64,000 bases of DNA from Volvariella volvacea V23 (Eukaryota; Basidiomycota; Agaricomycetes; Agaricales; Pluteaceae): positions 1,245,268-1,309,267 of the forward strand of contig KB722741.1 in assembly GCA_000349905.1 (NCBI GenBank). Direction: 5' to 3'. This document shows, piece after piece, positions 11,966-24,096 of this stretch (the stretch's first letter is position 1; each line of letters begins with the position of its first letter). A model generated the notes under the pieces. It ran no database searches and had not been told where the DNA came from. It saw only the letters and a program-made list of their open reading frames with translations. A program made the translations under genes and the position numbers.

Positions 11966-12915
11966 ATGTCTCCGTCAACTGCTGTGAGTGCACACGTACA
12001 CTCGAGACCTCCCCTGCGATGCCTTAGACGTGTTGTAGACTGTTTCTAGCAACAACATTCCATTTTCCACCCTTCCCCCTGTTTGTGTGAAGTTCTTGGA
12101 AGCGAAGGCTCGCAAAGGTACACTTGATCTTGTCTACACTGAAGCAAAATCAATCGACTACATTCGATAGGACTGACATTCGACCAAATCGCCAGTGTCG
12201 TTGGTAAGGATGAGACGTGGGTTGCAGCAGCTCTATACGGACAGGTGGGCCTACACATCTATTTCCCGCGTCCAATCACTTACACGGCCCTAGGCAAAAT
12301 TTTCTACCGAAGAACTGAGGAAAGTGTCTGACTTCCTCGGCGTCTCCGTGGAAGAAGCATTCAGTGATATCGGTGAGCAATGGTGGCCGAATCGCGGCAA
12401 TATTGGTCCCATGCCTCCAACGGACCCGGTACTTTACCGGCTATATGAGGTTTGTCTTTGTTGCCTGTGAAGTCACAGTCGCTTAGTCCCCTTCGTAGGG
12501 TGTCATGGTGTACGGCTATCCCATTAAGGTGATTGAGAACCACCCCTATGAGACAATGCAAGCTGACCATGCCGTCCTTCTTTATCCCACACGCCGTGAT
12601 GTAGGCATTGATTCACGAAAAGGTAAGCTCGTCATTTCATTCCATTCCAGGCAACGTGTAAACAAGCGTTTTTACAACATCAGTTCGGAGACGGAATTAT
12701 GTCTATGATTGACTGCAAGGTCCACGTTGATAAGAAACCTGATCCCAAAGGAGATCGTGTTGTGCTTACATTTGAGTAAGTGGTTCTTCAACTGATATGA
12801 CACTCCATTTCAGCCTTTACCCTTGACAAAATCACTCCATCGTCCTTGCTCCCTTTTGTAATCACACTAACCATCTCCCGCCAGTGGAAAGTTCCTGCCG
12901 TACGCAAAGTGGTAA
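11966..12915 (+). CDS. cynS: cyanate hydratase (cyanase)
   Basis: Converts cyanate and bicarbonate to ammonia and carbon dioxide. After MSPSTA, the exons read VCVKFLEAKARKGLTFDQIA, VVGKDETWVAAALYGQAKF, STEELRKVSDFLGVSVEEAF, EQWWPNRGNIGPMPPTDP and VLYRLYEGVMVYGYPIK. The last exons give ALIHEKFGDGIMSMIDCKVH, VDKKPDPKGDRVVLTFDGK and FLPYAKW. The residues matching the bacterial active site are present: Arg and Glu in YRLYE and Ser in DGIMSMID. A tempting read-through at 12528-12603 (after PIK) is an intron, because removing it restores the family-conserved ALIHEK. Six or more short introns; the stop TAA is at 12913-12915. Both N-terminal helical domain and C-terminal catalytic domain are complete, so the enzyme should be active. 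A TATA box sits 48 bp upstream. Confidence 0.93.
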
Positions 12916-13780
12916 TCAGGAGATATGTTTGTTTAATGCTACACTGTGATGTTTTCCCGCCGCACACGCCTCGTGTTATCAATTAACGCAATCGCATTTT
13001 CTGCACACATCTCTTAGCTTGTCCCCGTGCCAACGCTCATGGCATTGTCGTCATCGGCACCCCCTCAGCCGCCGCTCTGTGCGCACTGATCCATCTGTGC
13101 GGTGCTTTATCACGCATAAAAGGAAATCGCAGCGAGCAGGCGCGTTGAGTCGCCATCACTGCCTTCCTTATTGTGTCGACCGAACTTTCTATAATGAAGC
13201 TCCGATCCTTTTCTGTGATGCGACCTGCTTAAACAAAGCTGGCAACAATAGTCCACCCCACCTCCTTCCAAAACGGGGTAATGCGATTACCCTGAACAAA
13301 TGTTAATCACCTTCGAGCTCTCCGATACCGAACGGCAGGTCCAGGGCATGGGGGCAGCTCTTTCACGACAATGAACGATTGTTTTCGTATGACAGATATT
13401 TGAGATGGCCTGGAAAAAACACATAAATTCACTTTGTCTCCTTTAACCTGGGTTCCTTCCCTCGTCCCCTCCGTTCCTGTATCGGCGTTTCCTGCTATCT
13501 CTCCTTTCTTAATCCCTCTTAATCTCGACGACCCTTTACAGATAATTTATACGCTTAGACTGTTGACCGGTCCAAGATACCCTTAATCTGATACTCCAAG
13601 CAACGCATCGACCGTCAACGCGCGCGCAACGTGTATTACGCCTTGATTCTTTCACGACCGCTTTGATACGCTTGAGACAGGTTCTCTTTGATACGACGAT
13701 ACAGTGAGTGCAATATTTAATCCCCCGCTCTCCGAACAAAGGCCCATTGACTTTCTCACCCACCGTCTCATACAAACAAG
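12916..13780. other. intergenic region with pyrimidine-rich leader
   Basis: No gene seen. From about 13,430 to 13,540 the plus strand is strongly C/T-rich, a common feature just upstream of transcription starts in filamentous fungi, so this is probably the promoter and leader of the zinc-finger gene that follows. Confidence 0.5.
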
Positions 13781-15036
13781 ATGAACACCACATTCCCAAC
13801 TCTAAATTTCCCTCAATTCTCCTTCACCTCCCCCGAGCTGCTATTCATGCCACCGTACCAGGTGCGCGGTGTGCAGCCCATGGACACAGGCCCCCATTGG
13901 ATGAAGTACCAGAGGCTCGACGAGCACTTCCCAGTAGTGGACACCTCCACACGGGCTTCTTCGTCGTCCAATATGCAGTGGTCTCAAGAGCAAATCGACC
14001 GGCTCTACGCTCCTCACAATTCATCGCCAGCCCAGTCGTCTCCGCTTAATAGTGGCACTGGATTCGACTCTTTGGGCTTGGACACCATACCCTTCCAATA
14101 TGACTTCACACCCGGACCCTCCACCTACGAACCCGTTTACAACGAGTACAGGAACGACGGACTAGGACTGATTCAGGAACCGAGAGACCAGATGGTACGT
14201 CGCATAGGTTACTTGAAGGTATCGTATATTAACTATTATCATTCTAGATGCTCTTCAACGTTGGGGAGTATACTCCAATGCAAGGGTCTTCACTCAATAT
14301 AAACGATATCAACACCCCACCGTATCCCCTTTTACCACCCACCCCCCCAGCCCTTCCTTCGCTGGACATGGACTCTCTCCTGCCTCTACTTCCCGATATC
14401 CCAAACCCCAGTCGCTCAGTCAGCCCTCAGGCGCCGTCCAGGCCACCTACAGCCCAAATTGAAAGTCCATCGCCACCAAGGACCCGGAGTCGCAGGCGCA
14501 AGAACCTTGATATTACTGAGGCTGAGGATAGTGCCCCTCGCCGCGTCAGGAGCAACCCCACACCGAGACGTGCCATCCGCGCAAAGAAGGTTAGGAGAAG
14601 GCGAGATGATTCGGTAAGTCAAGGCTTACTCCGGTTCACAACCTGTTCTAACAGAGGACATCCCACAAAGGACCAAAGTGGCATATCAGATGATCGCAGG
14701 CGCTTCTTTTCTACATGCCACGTTTATGGTTGTACACACATATCGGGTACCCCTCATGAAGCCAATAGGCATCGTGACATCCACTTTGATCTCAAGAGGC
14801 ATGAATGTCCTGGCTGCAAGAAGGCCTACGGACGGTCATCAACACTTGCTCGACACCTTAAGAAAGAGAGACCCAGACGTTGTGTGCAGGCTGCAGGACC
14901 TGAGAGTACTTGGGGCAAAGACACCATGAAGTTTCAAACATGTCCCCCTGCTTGGTTCGAACTTGGTGGTGTGCCCCAGGAAATTGTAAACCACTGGAAG
15001 CCCCGTTGGATCGCCGAGCGTGCAGCGTTCCTCTGA
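13781..15036 (+). CDS. zinc-finger (C2H2-like) protein, putative transcription factor
   Basis: ATG at 13781 (MNTTFPTLNFPQFSF). The first ~270 residues are low-complexity and rich in Ser, Pro and acidic residues, as in activation domains. A basic patch follows (RTRSRRRKNLD, RRAIRAKKVRRRRDD) that would serve as a nuclear localisation signal. The C-terminal third holds two finger-like units: CHVYGCTHISGTPHEANRH with HRDIH, and CPGCKKAYGRSSTLARHLKK with a final Cys in place of the last His (ERPRRC). Introns at about 14,195-14,247 and 14,614-14,652 have normal GT-AG ends. This build is typical of basidiomycete C2H2 regulators, but the target genes cannot be inferred. The terminal C2HC-type second finger is unusual. 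Stop TGA ends at 15036. Confidence 0.75.
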
Positions 15037-15394
15037 TTTCTCACATTATCCAACTCCATTAATTCGTTATACCCTCCTCTCGTATGATTTATTTTGTTTG
15101 AAGTGCTGAACTCTTGTAGTATTAATTTGGACACGATTCATATTTTTTAGCTTTGAGATTGCTCTCATTTATCTGTTTTCTGACACAGTTTACTCTCTGG
15201 TAGATACAAGTCGGTTTGGGGACACCATACCATAATTTTATTAATGTATATACGCACCTGTACAACATTCCTTACCTTACGATTTATGTTATGACCCCTG
15301 TTCCACTCGTTCCACTCATGTCACCCACCTATGCAATAATATGCCACTATGATCGGAATACATCCTTGGCTTTCACCGTGTGTTCACCGTCGAA

Positions 15395-17310
15395 ATGAAG
15401 GAAGCTCACAACTTGCTACCTCTGTCACCACTGTTGCAATCGCTGGCGATTTCTACACTGACGACGTCCGCTTCCTCCAACTCAATCGTCAGCCTCGGTT
15501 CTCCAATTCGTGCCCCAGAGTTGGACTCGCAAATCACCCACATTCCACAAGTCAATGGGGCTAGCGCCGGATTCAACTCACCGTCCACTCCACTGTCGAG
15601 CGAAGAGGCTTGGGCAATTTCTCCGCAACTGGAAAGCATAGGTCGACTTGAAGGGGACAGTCCACTTCACATACCGGTGGGGAGGCTGACCGGGGTAGTT
15701 TACGGCAGTCCGACGACTCAAGCAGTTCAAGTCGATGCTGAGACCGAAGCGCTGCTCCAAAGCCACCAAACACAAATATCCTGGTCACAAACATCACCAT
15801 CTCTTCACCACCACCTTCGTCATCATGAGGGACAGGGAAGAACCGGTCGCCAACGCGCTAGGAGCCAAGTTGCGTATGTCCAGGTAGGTCGATTTTGAAC
15901 CTGGACTGAATAAGTTCACCAATTTCGCGGTTACCAGAGTCACGTTGATGGGGTTGTCTCCAAGTTGGTCCGCAAGAGCCTCGTGAGCCCCATAGCGGCT
16001 CTAGGTGGAGTCCCAAAACGCGAGGGATATGGAAGCCCGCTTGTGGGCTCCGTAGGCTCTCCGTTGGCGTATCTTTCGTCTCCCGAAATACCGGAACAGG
16101 GTCAGTTGCCATTCTAAGCCGAATGCGCGCTTATTGACGCACATTTTTACCTGCTGGTCCAGATATTTGCTCACCCCAAAGGGACAAATCCTTGCCACCA
16201 ACGCCACGAATCGGCCCCATTCAACCAGATGACCTGGATTCGCTTTCTCCCATCATGTCCTTGCCTAGTCCGATTATCCAAAGTGGGCTGCCCATCAACG
16301 CATCTGAGCAGGAAGCAGTCGGCCCGCAAAATCTCTACCAAGGCGTAATCATAAATCAAATTGCTTCGCCTCGCCAGAACGCTCTGCTTCTTCTACCTGC
16401 ACCTGATGTGTCAACACATGACCACATGCCATCCGACGAACCTGGCGGTGGCCCATCGCTGGGAAGATGTAGCAGTGAAGGAACGGAAATGCCGCCTTCC
16501 TCGGACATGCCTCCCGCTTTAACGCCCGAGCCCCAACTGAACCGTGCCACACCGCCATTTCTAGGACTCGCGCTTAACATCCCAACCGCTGAACCAGATC
16601 GATCCCCCACCACGAGCGTGAACGGTGGCCATGCGGAGACCGACCCTTTAATTCAGTCGGATCAACGAACTCCTCCAAATGGCGATCGTGATCAGGACAT
16701 TGTCACAGACGAGCGAGATCGATTACTTTATGGCGGCGCACACTCCTCCTCAGTCCGCAAGTCCGCATCAAGGATAGGCACGGCCAATCAAGCGGAAAGC
16801 GGTAGCCTTTCTGGACCTGCAAAGTTTTGGTTTACGTTCCCTGGCCGTGGACGTAATACGTCACTCAAGTCCTCGGAGGCTTTGGAAGCTATAGACACGC
16901 GCCACGAAGGATATGTTTATCATCTTGTTGGAACTAATCCTCGTAAGGGTGGATCCCTCCTTATCGAAAGCCCCCCTGAGCCAAGCGGATGCATGTCCAA
17001 TCCTTTGATTGACGGTAGCCTTTTTCAGCCTCTCATGAAGGTTGATATTCATAATCATCAGCAGCACTCGCTCCGTTCTCATCATAGGTCCAACGTAACG
17101 GAGACAGCAACTGAACAGCATGATACAAGTTCCCCTTTTGGTGATGAATGTGCCATTCGGAGCAGGAAACCGAGATCTACATCCACGTTCGACGAGATGA
17201 GAGGACGTAAATCTGCAAGTTCCCCGAGCGTTGAGCGGACAGCATTGGCGCCTGTGGTTTCTCAGCTCTCGGGAGAATACCCGCCTCATGGAGTCCTGAG
17301 GCAGGGTTGA
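15395..17310 (+). CDS. Ser/Pro-rich protein of unknown function
   Basis: The first in-frame ATG is at 15395 (MKEAHNLLPLSPLLQ). Three exons can be joined: 15395-15883, about 15,939-16,099 (HVDGVVSKLVRKSLVSPIAA, GSVGSPLAYLSSPEIPEQ), and about 16,163-17,310 (DICSPQRDKSLPPTPRIGP onward). The product, around 590 residues, is mostly disordered and Ser/Pro/Gln-rich with short SP and TP repeats, which suggests a phosphorylated scaffold or regulatory protein. I recognise no catalytic domain, membrane segment or zinc finger. A His-rich run (LHHHLRHHE) lies near residue 150, and GPAKFWFTFPGRGRN near residue 420 is the only island of ordered-looking sequence. It follows the zinc-finger gene in the same direction with about 360 bp between them. 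Function is unknown. Confidence 0.6.
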
Positions 17311-17765
17311 CTCCAAGGCCACCATCCAGCAGGCCTCGTAAGATCGTCGGCACTGGGGGCGCATCGCCGGGTTCACCGCTTTTGCGTACATTATCCTAGC
17401 GAACACGCTCCTTCACCAGTCTCTTCCCGCTAGCCCTCCCGCAGCAAGCAACATACATGTTAGTTCTGTTATAAATAGATTTGTATAGCAAGGATTTTAT
17501 ACACCCAGAGTTGAGGGTTCATGTATTGCGACTGTATGGAGAGCGGCCCCCTGGTAAGCGAGTGTGGCATAATGCTACCCCTGCTGTTCTATCTAGAATT
17601 TCTTCATGTGTCATGGGGCGGCAAAAACCACCCATAAGATACCGGTAGAAACTTGTGACCAAGCACATGTACAATTATATATACTTTGCGAATTATTACA
17701 AAACAATTGACGAGAGGGAAGGCATTTATATGCTTCGCTAATATACTTTATGCAAACGCCTTGCC
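17311..17765. other. convergent intergenic region
   Basis: Lies between the 3' ends of the Ser/Pro-rich gene (plus) and the glucanase gene (minus). It is AT-rich with possible polyadenylation signals and no gene. Confidence 0.5.
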
Positions 17766-18967
17766 TTAACAAGGTGCCCAGACGTCGCCGTTCAGGTTGA
17801 ACTTGGGGAAGATGCCAAAGCTGCGCTCGTTGTCGTTGCCTTTCCAAAGTTGGTCGTCGTATTCGAATGCAAAGGTAGAGACACTGGTATCATCACGGCA
17901 TGCGCAATTGAGATTCAGAAGCGCATTGCGTTCATCCCCAAGGGACGCGACAGCAGAGCCGAAGTTGCCACCTCGAGAAGGCCAGCCAGACCTGAAAGAA
18001 GCGAGGAGGATGAGAACAGCTTCCAGAGAGACGCAAATAAACATACTCAGTGATAAAGATTTTCTTTCCGGGGCAAGCAGCTTTAAGCGACGGCACGACG
18101 GTCTTGTAAACAAAGTCACCCGTCTGGCCTGACACGCGATTACCATCATAGAAGGCACTACGGAGCGGATCAGCGAGTGGGGTCATTTTGAGCTTGGAAG
18201 GCACAGAACTTACTGTGCATTAGCGCCGACGAAATCAGCTCCACAGAGCGCTGGGTTGTTCCGAATTGTAACCCATACGTGCACGGTTGATACAGGGGTA
18301 GAAACGCCCACAGAGCGCAAGTAACCTGAAATCCATCAATCAATTTGCATGCCAATTTCGCCTAGCAGTTTAACAGTACCTCGAACGTCGTATACTTTGG
18401 CCATGATATTCCCTGCGGAGTCGTTGACCTCATTACCGATAGTTAGACCGACATATCGTCCAGCACCGTATCTTGCATATGCGGTGCGGAATAACTGTAC
18501 TTCATTGCTCGGAGGGAATGAGCGTCTGTATGAGATCCATATCAAGGTGCCTACTTAATCTGCGTAATGGCCGAAGCGATGGTTCCCTGCAAAGTCGTGT
18601 TAATACATGCTTCACGTGTAGAACGGGCCTATTTACCGAAACATAGATTCCGGCCATGACTTGAATCCCTGCCTGGGCGGCGGCGGCAGAGGCCAGCTCA
18701 AGAGAATTGCAGTCAAAGCCCAGAATACGGATGGCACTGAATCCAGCTGCCCTAGCATCGTTCGCGACGGTGTTCCACTGTGGGCAGGGCGGTTAATATT
18801 AATTTTCGTAAAGGCCACGCGAGCGCTACCTGGGCCTGAGTACGGCAGGTGTAGGACCCTGCATTCCCGACGCTGTTGGCCACGGTCAGGCCAAAGAAGT
18901 TGTTTCTTGCCCATGCCCCGACATTGAAAAAAGCAAGCACAGAAACCGCAAAGAGGAGGAACTTCAT
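17766..18967 (-). CDS. GH17 beta-1,3-glucanase/glucanosyltransferase, secreted
   Basis: The ATG at 18967 starts a clear signal peptide (MKFLLFAVSVLAFFNVGAWA). Mature exons follow glycoside hydrolase family 17: NNFFGLTVANSVGNAGSYTC, WNTVANDARAAGFSAIRILG, FDCNSLELASAAAAQAGIQ, VMAGIYVS and RTAYARYGAGRYVGLTIGNE. They continue with VHVWVTIRNNPALCGADFVG, ANAHAFYDGNRVSGQTGDFV, KKIFITESGWPSRGGNFGSA and a C-terminus ending FPKFNLNGDVWAPC. The acid/base Glu lies in TIGNEVND and the nucleophile Glu in FITESGWP, so the enzyme looks active. Size (~310 residues) and lack of a C-terminal GPI signal match the Bgl2 type, which cuts and rejoins cell-wall beta-1,3-glucan. About six short introns; the stop is at 17766-17768. 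Confidence 0.9.
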
Positions 18968-20642
18968 GGTGGGCGACAGAGCGGGGATTCGAGTTGCCAG
19001 CGGTGAGCGTCGTAGGTTTTAAATCCCTTGGCTGCGTGAATTCATACACAGTGCAGGGCGTGCTGTCCAAGACCTAGCATGTGGTAGCGGACGGACAAGT
19101 AATGCAGCTAGCATGGTACTTCGACCTCTTCTATTGATGGCGTTCACCATATCGTACCAACGGCCGATAGCACAGACCAAAATTAAGCATTGAATCGCAA
19201 CGCTGTCACAAAAATCCCCGTATGTCTTTCGCGGCGCATTGTTTGGAATTTAGATGCGAGGAATTTGGGTCGCGGCTGCGGATAAGAAGCTCAGAAACCA
19301 CGCTGGATCGACTTCCCCTTCGGTGGTAGTAGATGTTCGTCGCGAGGCATACTGATCCGAGTGTTCGCGGAGCGCTGGAGAAAGCGAGGACTGGCATGAA
19401 GATGGGGGAAAAGTTGAACGGCGGACCACCAGCGTTGGTTTCACCGGGAACAGCCGGTCGCGAAAATGCCCTTGCTGCAGCTCCTACCGCCAGCACTGGG
19501 CTCTTGCCCTCATCTTCAGCCCCAGTTGGGCGGTCTCGAGCTGGATCCATTCATCAGACGCAAGGTGTAGAGTAGACTCTGGACCTCACCCACCGTCCAC
19601 GCCATTGCTGACATACAGCTCTAGTCGAGGATGACCTCCTGCCCCAAATTCAGTTCTTGAATTGCAGCCTGGACTACTGACCGGCGGACGTATGGTGCGG
19701 AGAGACTGGGGCGGGCAGCTTCCCGATACATTAAGAGTGAACGCATTGTGGGTCCACCTGGGGAATCCGGTAAACCGGTATCTCAGTTCGCAGCCCTGAT
19801 CTAATAAGATGTGCGCGCCAGTAATGGGGGCAACATCTCAACTCATTCGAACCTGTCCGTGAAGATGATATTACGCCGATTTTTCACTATGACAAATGCG
19901 TCCGGCGTTGAATAAGCTTTCCGCGTGGTGTGGCGTGGCGAGATACACTGTAATCCGATTTCCTGAGCAGACTTTTGCAGAGCGATTCCGATGTGCTGGA
20001 TAAGATCAGACGTTTACCTTTCCATCGTACCTTATTGGTGAAATGTGGAGGTGCCTCGTGGTCGGTTCAGGTTGTGTAGCAGAGGAGGAATATCCGCTTT
20101 CATCAATTAGAAATGCACACGGCCATCAAAAACGCGGTACTTTCAACCTACCACTTTACGGTAAGCCGTATCTTGTGCGATATCCAGATTTCCGGTCCTC
20201 GCTTTTAGTGCATAGAATTGAACCCCGACCCTTCACTAGGTGGTAAGCGTTGTTTGTGTTCTAGACCTCACCTCCTACTGAATGCAATGGTCATTTCAAA
20301 GCGACTTCACAATTCCTCATTGCATGCATACTGCCTCGAGGTGATGGCTCTGCGCTTTCTCGGGAGTAAGTGCGCCGCATCGATGGTCAACCCTGAAAAC
20401 ATACTAAAGCCTTACGTCTGGCACGGTAATTCTATTTGCTCAATCGACGAAAAGGTTTGCACGCCCTTGCCTAGTTTTCTACAGGCCGCTGCTTCAATTG
20501 CACCCTCCCCCGATCCTCCATTCTGTGTCGTGTCGTCCGATCTAGGTAAGCGCTGCGGTCTCCTTGAATAGCATGGCAAATATAAAGAGGGTTCGATGGT
20601 CCTGCTAGTGGCCGACATCCTCCCCCCTCTCCGACAGCTGTA
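18968..20642. other. long intergenic region, no confident gene
   Basis: Divergent promoter region of the glucanase and the next membrane-protein gene. Open frames at 19333-19575 and 20287-20571 (plus) have plausible composition but no recognisable domain, no exon partners and no homologous copy in the window. I do not annotate them. Confidence 0.45.
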
Positions 20643-22271
20643 ATGGAAATCTCGTTCAACCCTCCCGGAGCCAGTCTTCACAGCTCATTGGGCGTACTGG
20701 TCATAGGCGCCTATGTCGGAGCATTCTTATTTGGAGCGATATCGATCCTGAGTTTCGTATACTACAGGTGAGTTCTTATCTAATATATCCTACCTCTGTT
20801 TTGCGGACCTCTAATTTGAATATCACTCTCTAGGCAATGTTATGGCGATCCTCGCCTTTTGAAGATTACGGTATTCCATATATTCGGCGTTCGTCGGTCA
20901 CACTAATAACACTAGAGCTTAGGTTGGATGGATTTGGTAGGCTTTTTCCTCGTCGTGCAGCCTCTCCTCTAAATTAGAGCGATACGCTGACACAGGGCGC
21001 TCGAGCTTGTGCACACGGTTCTAACAGGCTGTGCACTGTATTGGGTACGCATTACGTTTCTTATTAGGGGTTTTACAGCTGAAAACATTCACTAGTACAC
21101 GGTGGTACGGTTTGGGCAAGAACACATATTCCAGAAAATGCCCGGTTACCTTTCGGCCTCTGGGATTATAGCTGTATTAATCACGGCCACCACTCAGGTT
21201 AGTGTTCCGTCATCATGGCAATTGGTTTTTAACGCCGACCTTTGGTGCAGTGCTATTTCGCCTATCGACTGCGCGTGCTTTCTCAAAACTTGGTCATAGC
21301 CTGCGTTTGCTGGAGCCTCATCTTCATACGGTCCATATTATATGTTGTTGCGATGTCCGTTTCCATGAGTTCACAGGTGTTCTCGCCGAAGTGGCGCTGG
21401 GTTCGAACGATGGTCGGGACCATGTCCGTAGCGACAGACCTCATTGTTGCCGGATCCCTCTTGTACTACATGTGGTTGCGCAGGGCCGACCGGAGCATTA
21501 GTCGACTGTAAGTGGACGCATCAATCTCTACTGCTGGTGTTGATTACTAGGATGTCTTCAAGATATCGTAATCCTATTGACTGTGTTTTCACCATTTCTC
21601 TTCGTGAGTTTAGATTTTTTTTAGCACACATAGGTTTAGCCTTCTGAAGTCTTTTTAGAAACGAATCTCCTGACTGGGTATAATTCTGTGCTATTATCAG
21701 CCCATGCAACATGCCTGATCCCGGCATTTTTACAGGTGCTTGACGGCAGTTTCCCTCGTACTGGTGAGTCTAGCTCCAGGCTTATAACAATCGCTAACGA
21801 AGAATAGTATGAAATACGAACGAACTGGATATGGCTGGGGATGTCATTTGTAGTCTGCCGTCGTAAGTCTTTGGATCATTTTAGCTTACTGAACGTTAGT
21901 AAATCTATTCCAGTGTTCTCGATCTCCATGCTATCAGCGTGAGTGGTGGAACCAAGCTGGTTGACTTCTCGCATTTACATCATTTCTAGCCTTCTCGGTC
22001 GTCGGGCGATTAGAGAAAGCGGTGCTAACCCCGTTCACCTGACGAGCTTCATCGAGCAAGGCTTGGCAGAGCAGGTATGTGTTCTAATTATTACACGCAG
22101 GTCGGGTCAGCTGAACATTCTTCCGCTAGCTTCGTCAGCTCCCCAACAATAGTATTCAGCTCAATCACCCTAAAAGTGTTGCCCCCTGATATCCCGCCTA
22201 GCTCACCGAACGCCTCACACAACATTCGAGGTAAACTGAACGAACACCCCTATTCCATAACCGAGTTGTGA
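20643..22271 (+). CDS. multi-pass membrane protein, DUF6534 type
   Basis: The ATG at 20643 gives MEISFNPPGASLHSSLGVLV, then IGAYVGAFLFGAISILSFVY, the first membrane segment. Further exons read QCYGDPRLLKIT, VGWMDLGALELVHTVLTGCA, YFAYRLRVLSQNLVIACVCW, SLIFIRSILYVVAMSVSMSS, WRWVRTMVGTMSVATDLIVA and GSLLYYMWLRRADRSISRL. Later come ETNLLTGYNSVLLSAHATCL and a last helix with MLSALLGRRAIRESG, then a soluble Ser/Pro tail ending HNIRGKLNEHPYSITEL. About seven helices with a short polar tail are typical of this family, which is expanded in mushroom fungi and has no known role; a receptor or transporter function would be a guess. It is not a Ste3 pheromone receptor, as far as the visible motifs show. 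Confidence 0.75.
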
Positions 22272-22573
22272 TTACTTGCCGGGAAGTGTGCCCGTGCAGG
22301 GTAGAACGAGAACAGCAACAGACAGCTGAATACGACGCCTTGGCCCCTCATGTGCTGGATCAGGGTGCGCCAATCACCCGAGATGAGGCGTTTACGGCCT
22401 TGCACCTTGGAGCACTCACATGGTTTGTATGTAATGGATGGAACGTCACCAGGTAATGAATTATTATTTGTCACGAATTTAACGAGCGAATATAGTTGAT
22501 CCCACCTGCACTTTGTCATAGTTATATTGTGTATGTATCCCCTCCCTCCCAATTCCACTCGCTCTTGCAGAAA

Positions 22574-24096
22574 TCACTGCATACTTTGTTCATCAGCCCC
22601 GTCTGTTCCTGTTGGAATAGTCATCGTCTTGAGATTGTGTGCGGAATTAGTTTCTGTTGGTGAGGGTACGAAGCTTGCTTTCAACTGGAGTATCCTGCGA
22701 GCGCAAAGGATCGATATAGTGCTAAAGGCGGATGAATTACACTTACACCCTACAGGCCTAAATTCACTGTATGGTTAACCTGACCTTGGCTCGAGACTAC
22801 ACCAGAAAACTCACAATTATATTCATAAGCGCTGGTGTTAACGCTGTTCCGGCATTGGTATACGTCGTATTGCTATGCGTCCCTTGAATCAGAGTCATAT
22901 GTGACGCCATTGGAGTTGCACTAACGTGAAGTAGAGTGCTGCTGCGGTACTATTAACGATAGCAGCAGCGGCGAATGACAAGAGCCCTGAGCAATATGAC
23001 TGAATTCGAGCGATCACGACCCTCGTGATTGAACGGACCTTGCAGGATGAACCACTTTTCACGCCGTAACCTGTCCCCCATCTGAACGCAAAACTGTTAA
23101 ATAGATTAGAAGCCAAGTCACGAAAAATTACGACGAGCGTGTATCCTCCACTTACGAAAATGACTATTGCCAAGGACACGAGGTCGACGCAGCCTGCAGC
23201 TATCTAATCCGTGCGGTAGCTGCCCCTTTAGCCTCCATTCTGTCATTTCATTGATCCTCTCACCAATGCCAGCTAATTTCAAAGCATCGACCAAAGGGAT
23301 TAATACTACTCAATGCGCGGAAGGGCCTCGGACTCACTGCCAGCTTAAACTTCATATTACTCTGCGCACAGTCGGGAAAGCACCCCGTTTTCCGCACGTT
23401 ATCCCACCATATCTGAGGCAGGGGCTTTATCGAAAGAAACGCATAAAATGCGATGGCAACAATGGCAACTAAACAAGGCGCAAGGATCAATAAGACCCAT
23501 TTCTGTCGACCTGAGAAGGCGTATGCACGGAGCAGCATTACGGCTGTATCCGATATAAGCATACAGTACGTATAATGATTTCGGATGGCTATACCTTGAG
23601 GTAGAATATGCTTCAAACATTGATAAGCGCTTATTAAGGAATAACGAAATTTAGATACGAACCAATGGAATGAGAAGCGCATAGACTGGGTGGACGAGAT
23701 ACGCACAGACCCTTTGACTGTGGTTTCCTACATATGCCCACGCTATAATTGGATAGAGTCCCAAGCTGCAATAGCGACATAGTAGAAATGCAGCCTTGAT
23801 GAACGACCAGGGTGCTTTATGAATCTACCGATAAGGAATAAAGGGTACATGAGAAGGGGCAGTTGGCCTGGAGGGTACGACTCGCGCATCGTACCAGTCT
23901 AACTTCATCCGCGAAGCTTCTCGCCCATCAAAGCTGCTCCATCAATCCAACGTCTATCAGGACACAACCCCCGAAACAAAACTCACGTTATAATCCACTC
24001 ATAGACCAGTATGCAGCACCCTGCCATAAGCGCATGACGCGCACGAAGCATTACCACGAGGGCGAAGGATATCCGCTCAATGGCACTTTGCGACAT
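22574..24096 (-). CDS. multi-pass membrane protein, DUF6533 type
   Basis: The ATG at 24096 gives MSQSAIERISFALVVMLRAR and AGCCILVYEWII. Exon 2 is only about 22 nt (TFADEVRL) and joins IHKAPWSFIKAAFLLCRY, rebuilding the family signature of a short helix, then DEV-L, then a PWS motif. Then follow SLGLYPIIAWAYVGN, AVMLLRAYAFSGRQKWVLLI and APCLVAIVAIAFYAF, and a middle region with RSITRVVIARIQSYCSGLLS. The C-terminal helix is TLIQGTHSNTTYTNAGTAL and PALMNIIARILQLKA, and the tail ends at the TGA at 22574-22576. The frame is open throughout once these introns are removed. The family is restricted to basidiomycetes and its function is unknown; the nearby DUF6533 gene at 25,370-27,013 is a paralog with the same exon plan. 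Confidence 0.75.

Noticed and set aside
12528..12603. Open frame after GYPIK in cyanase
   Set aside because: It is an intron; the conserved ALIHEK follows its AG.
19333..19575. Open frame with Ala/Pro-rich product
   Set aside because: No homologous partner, no exon structure.
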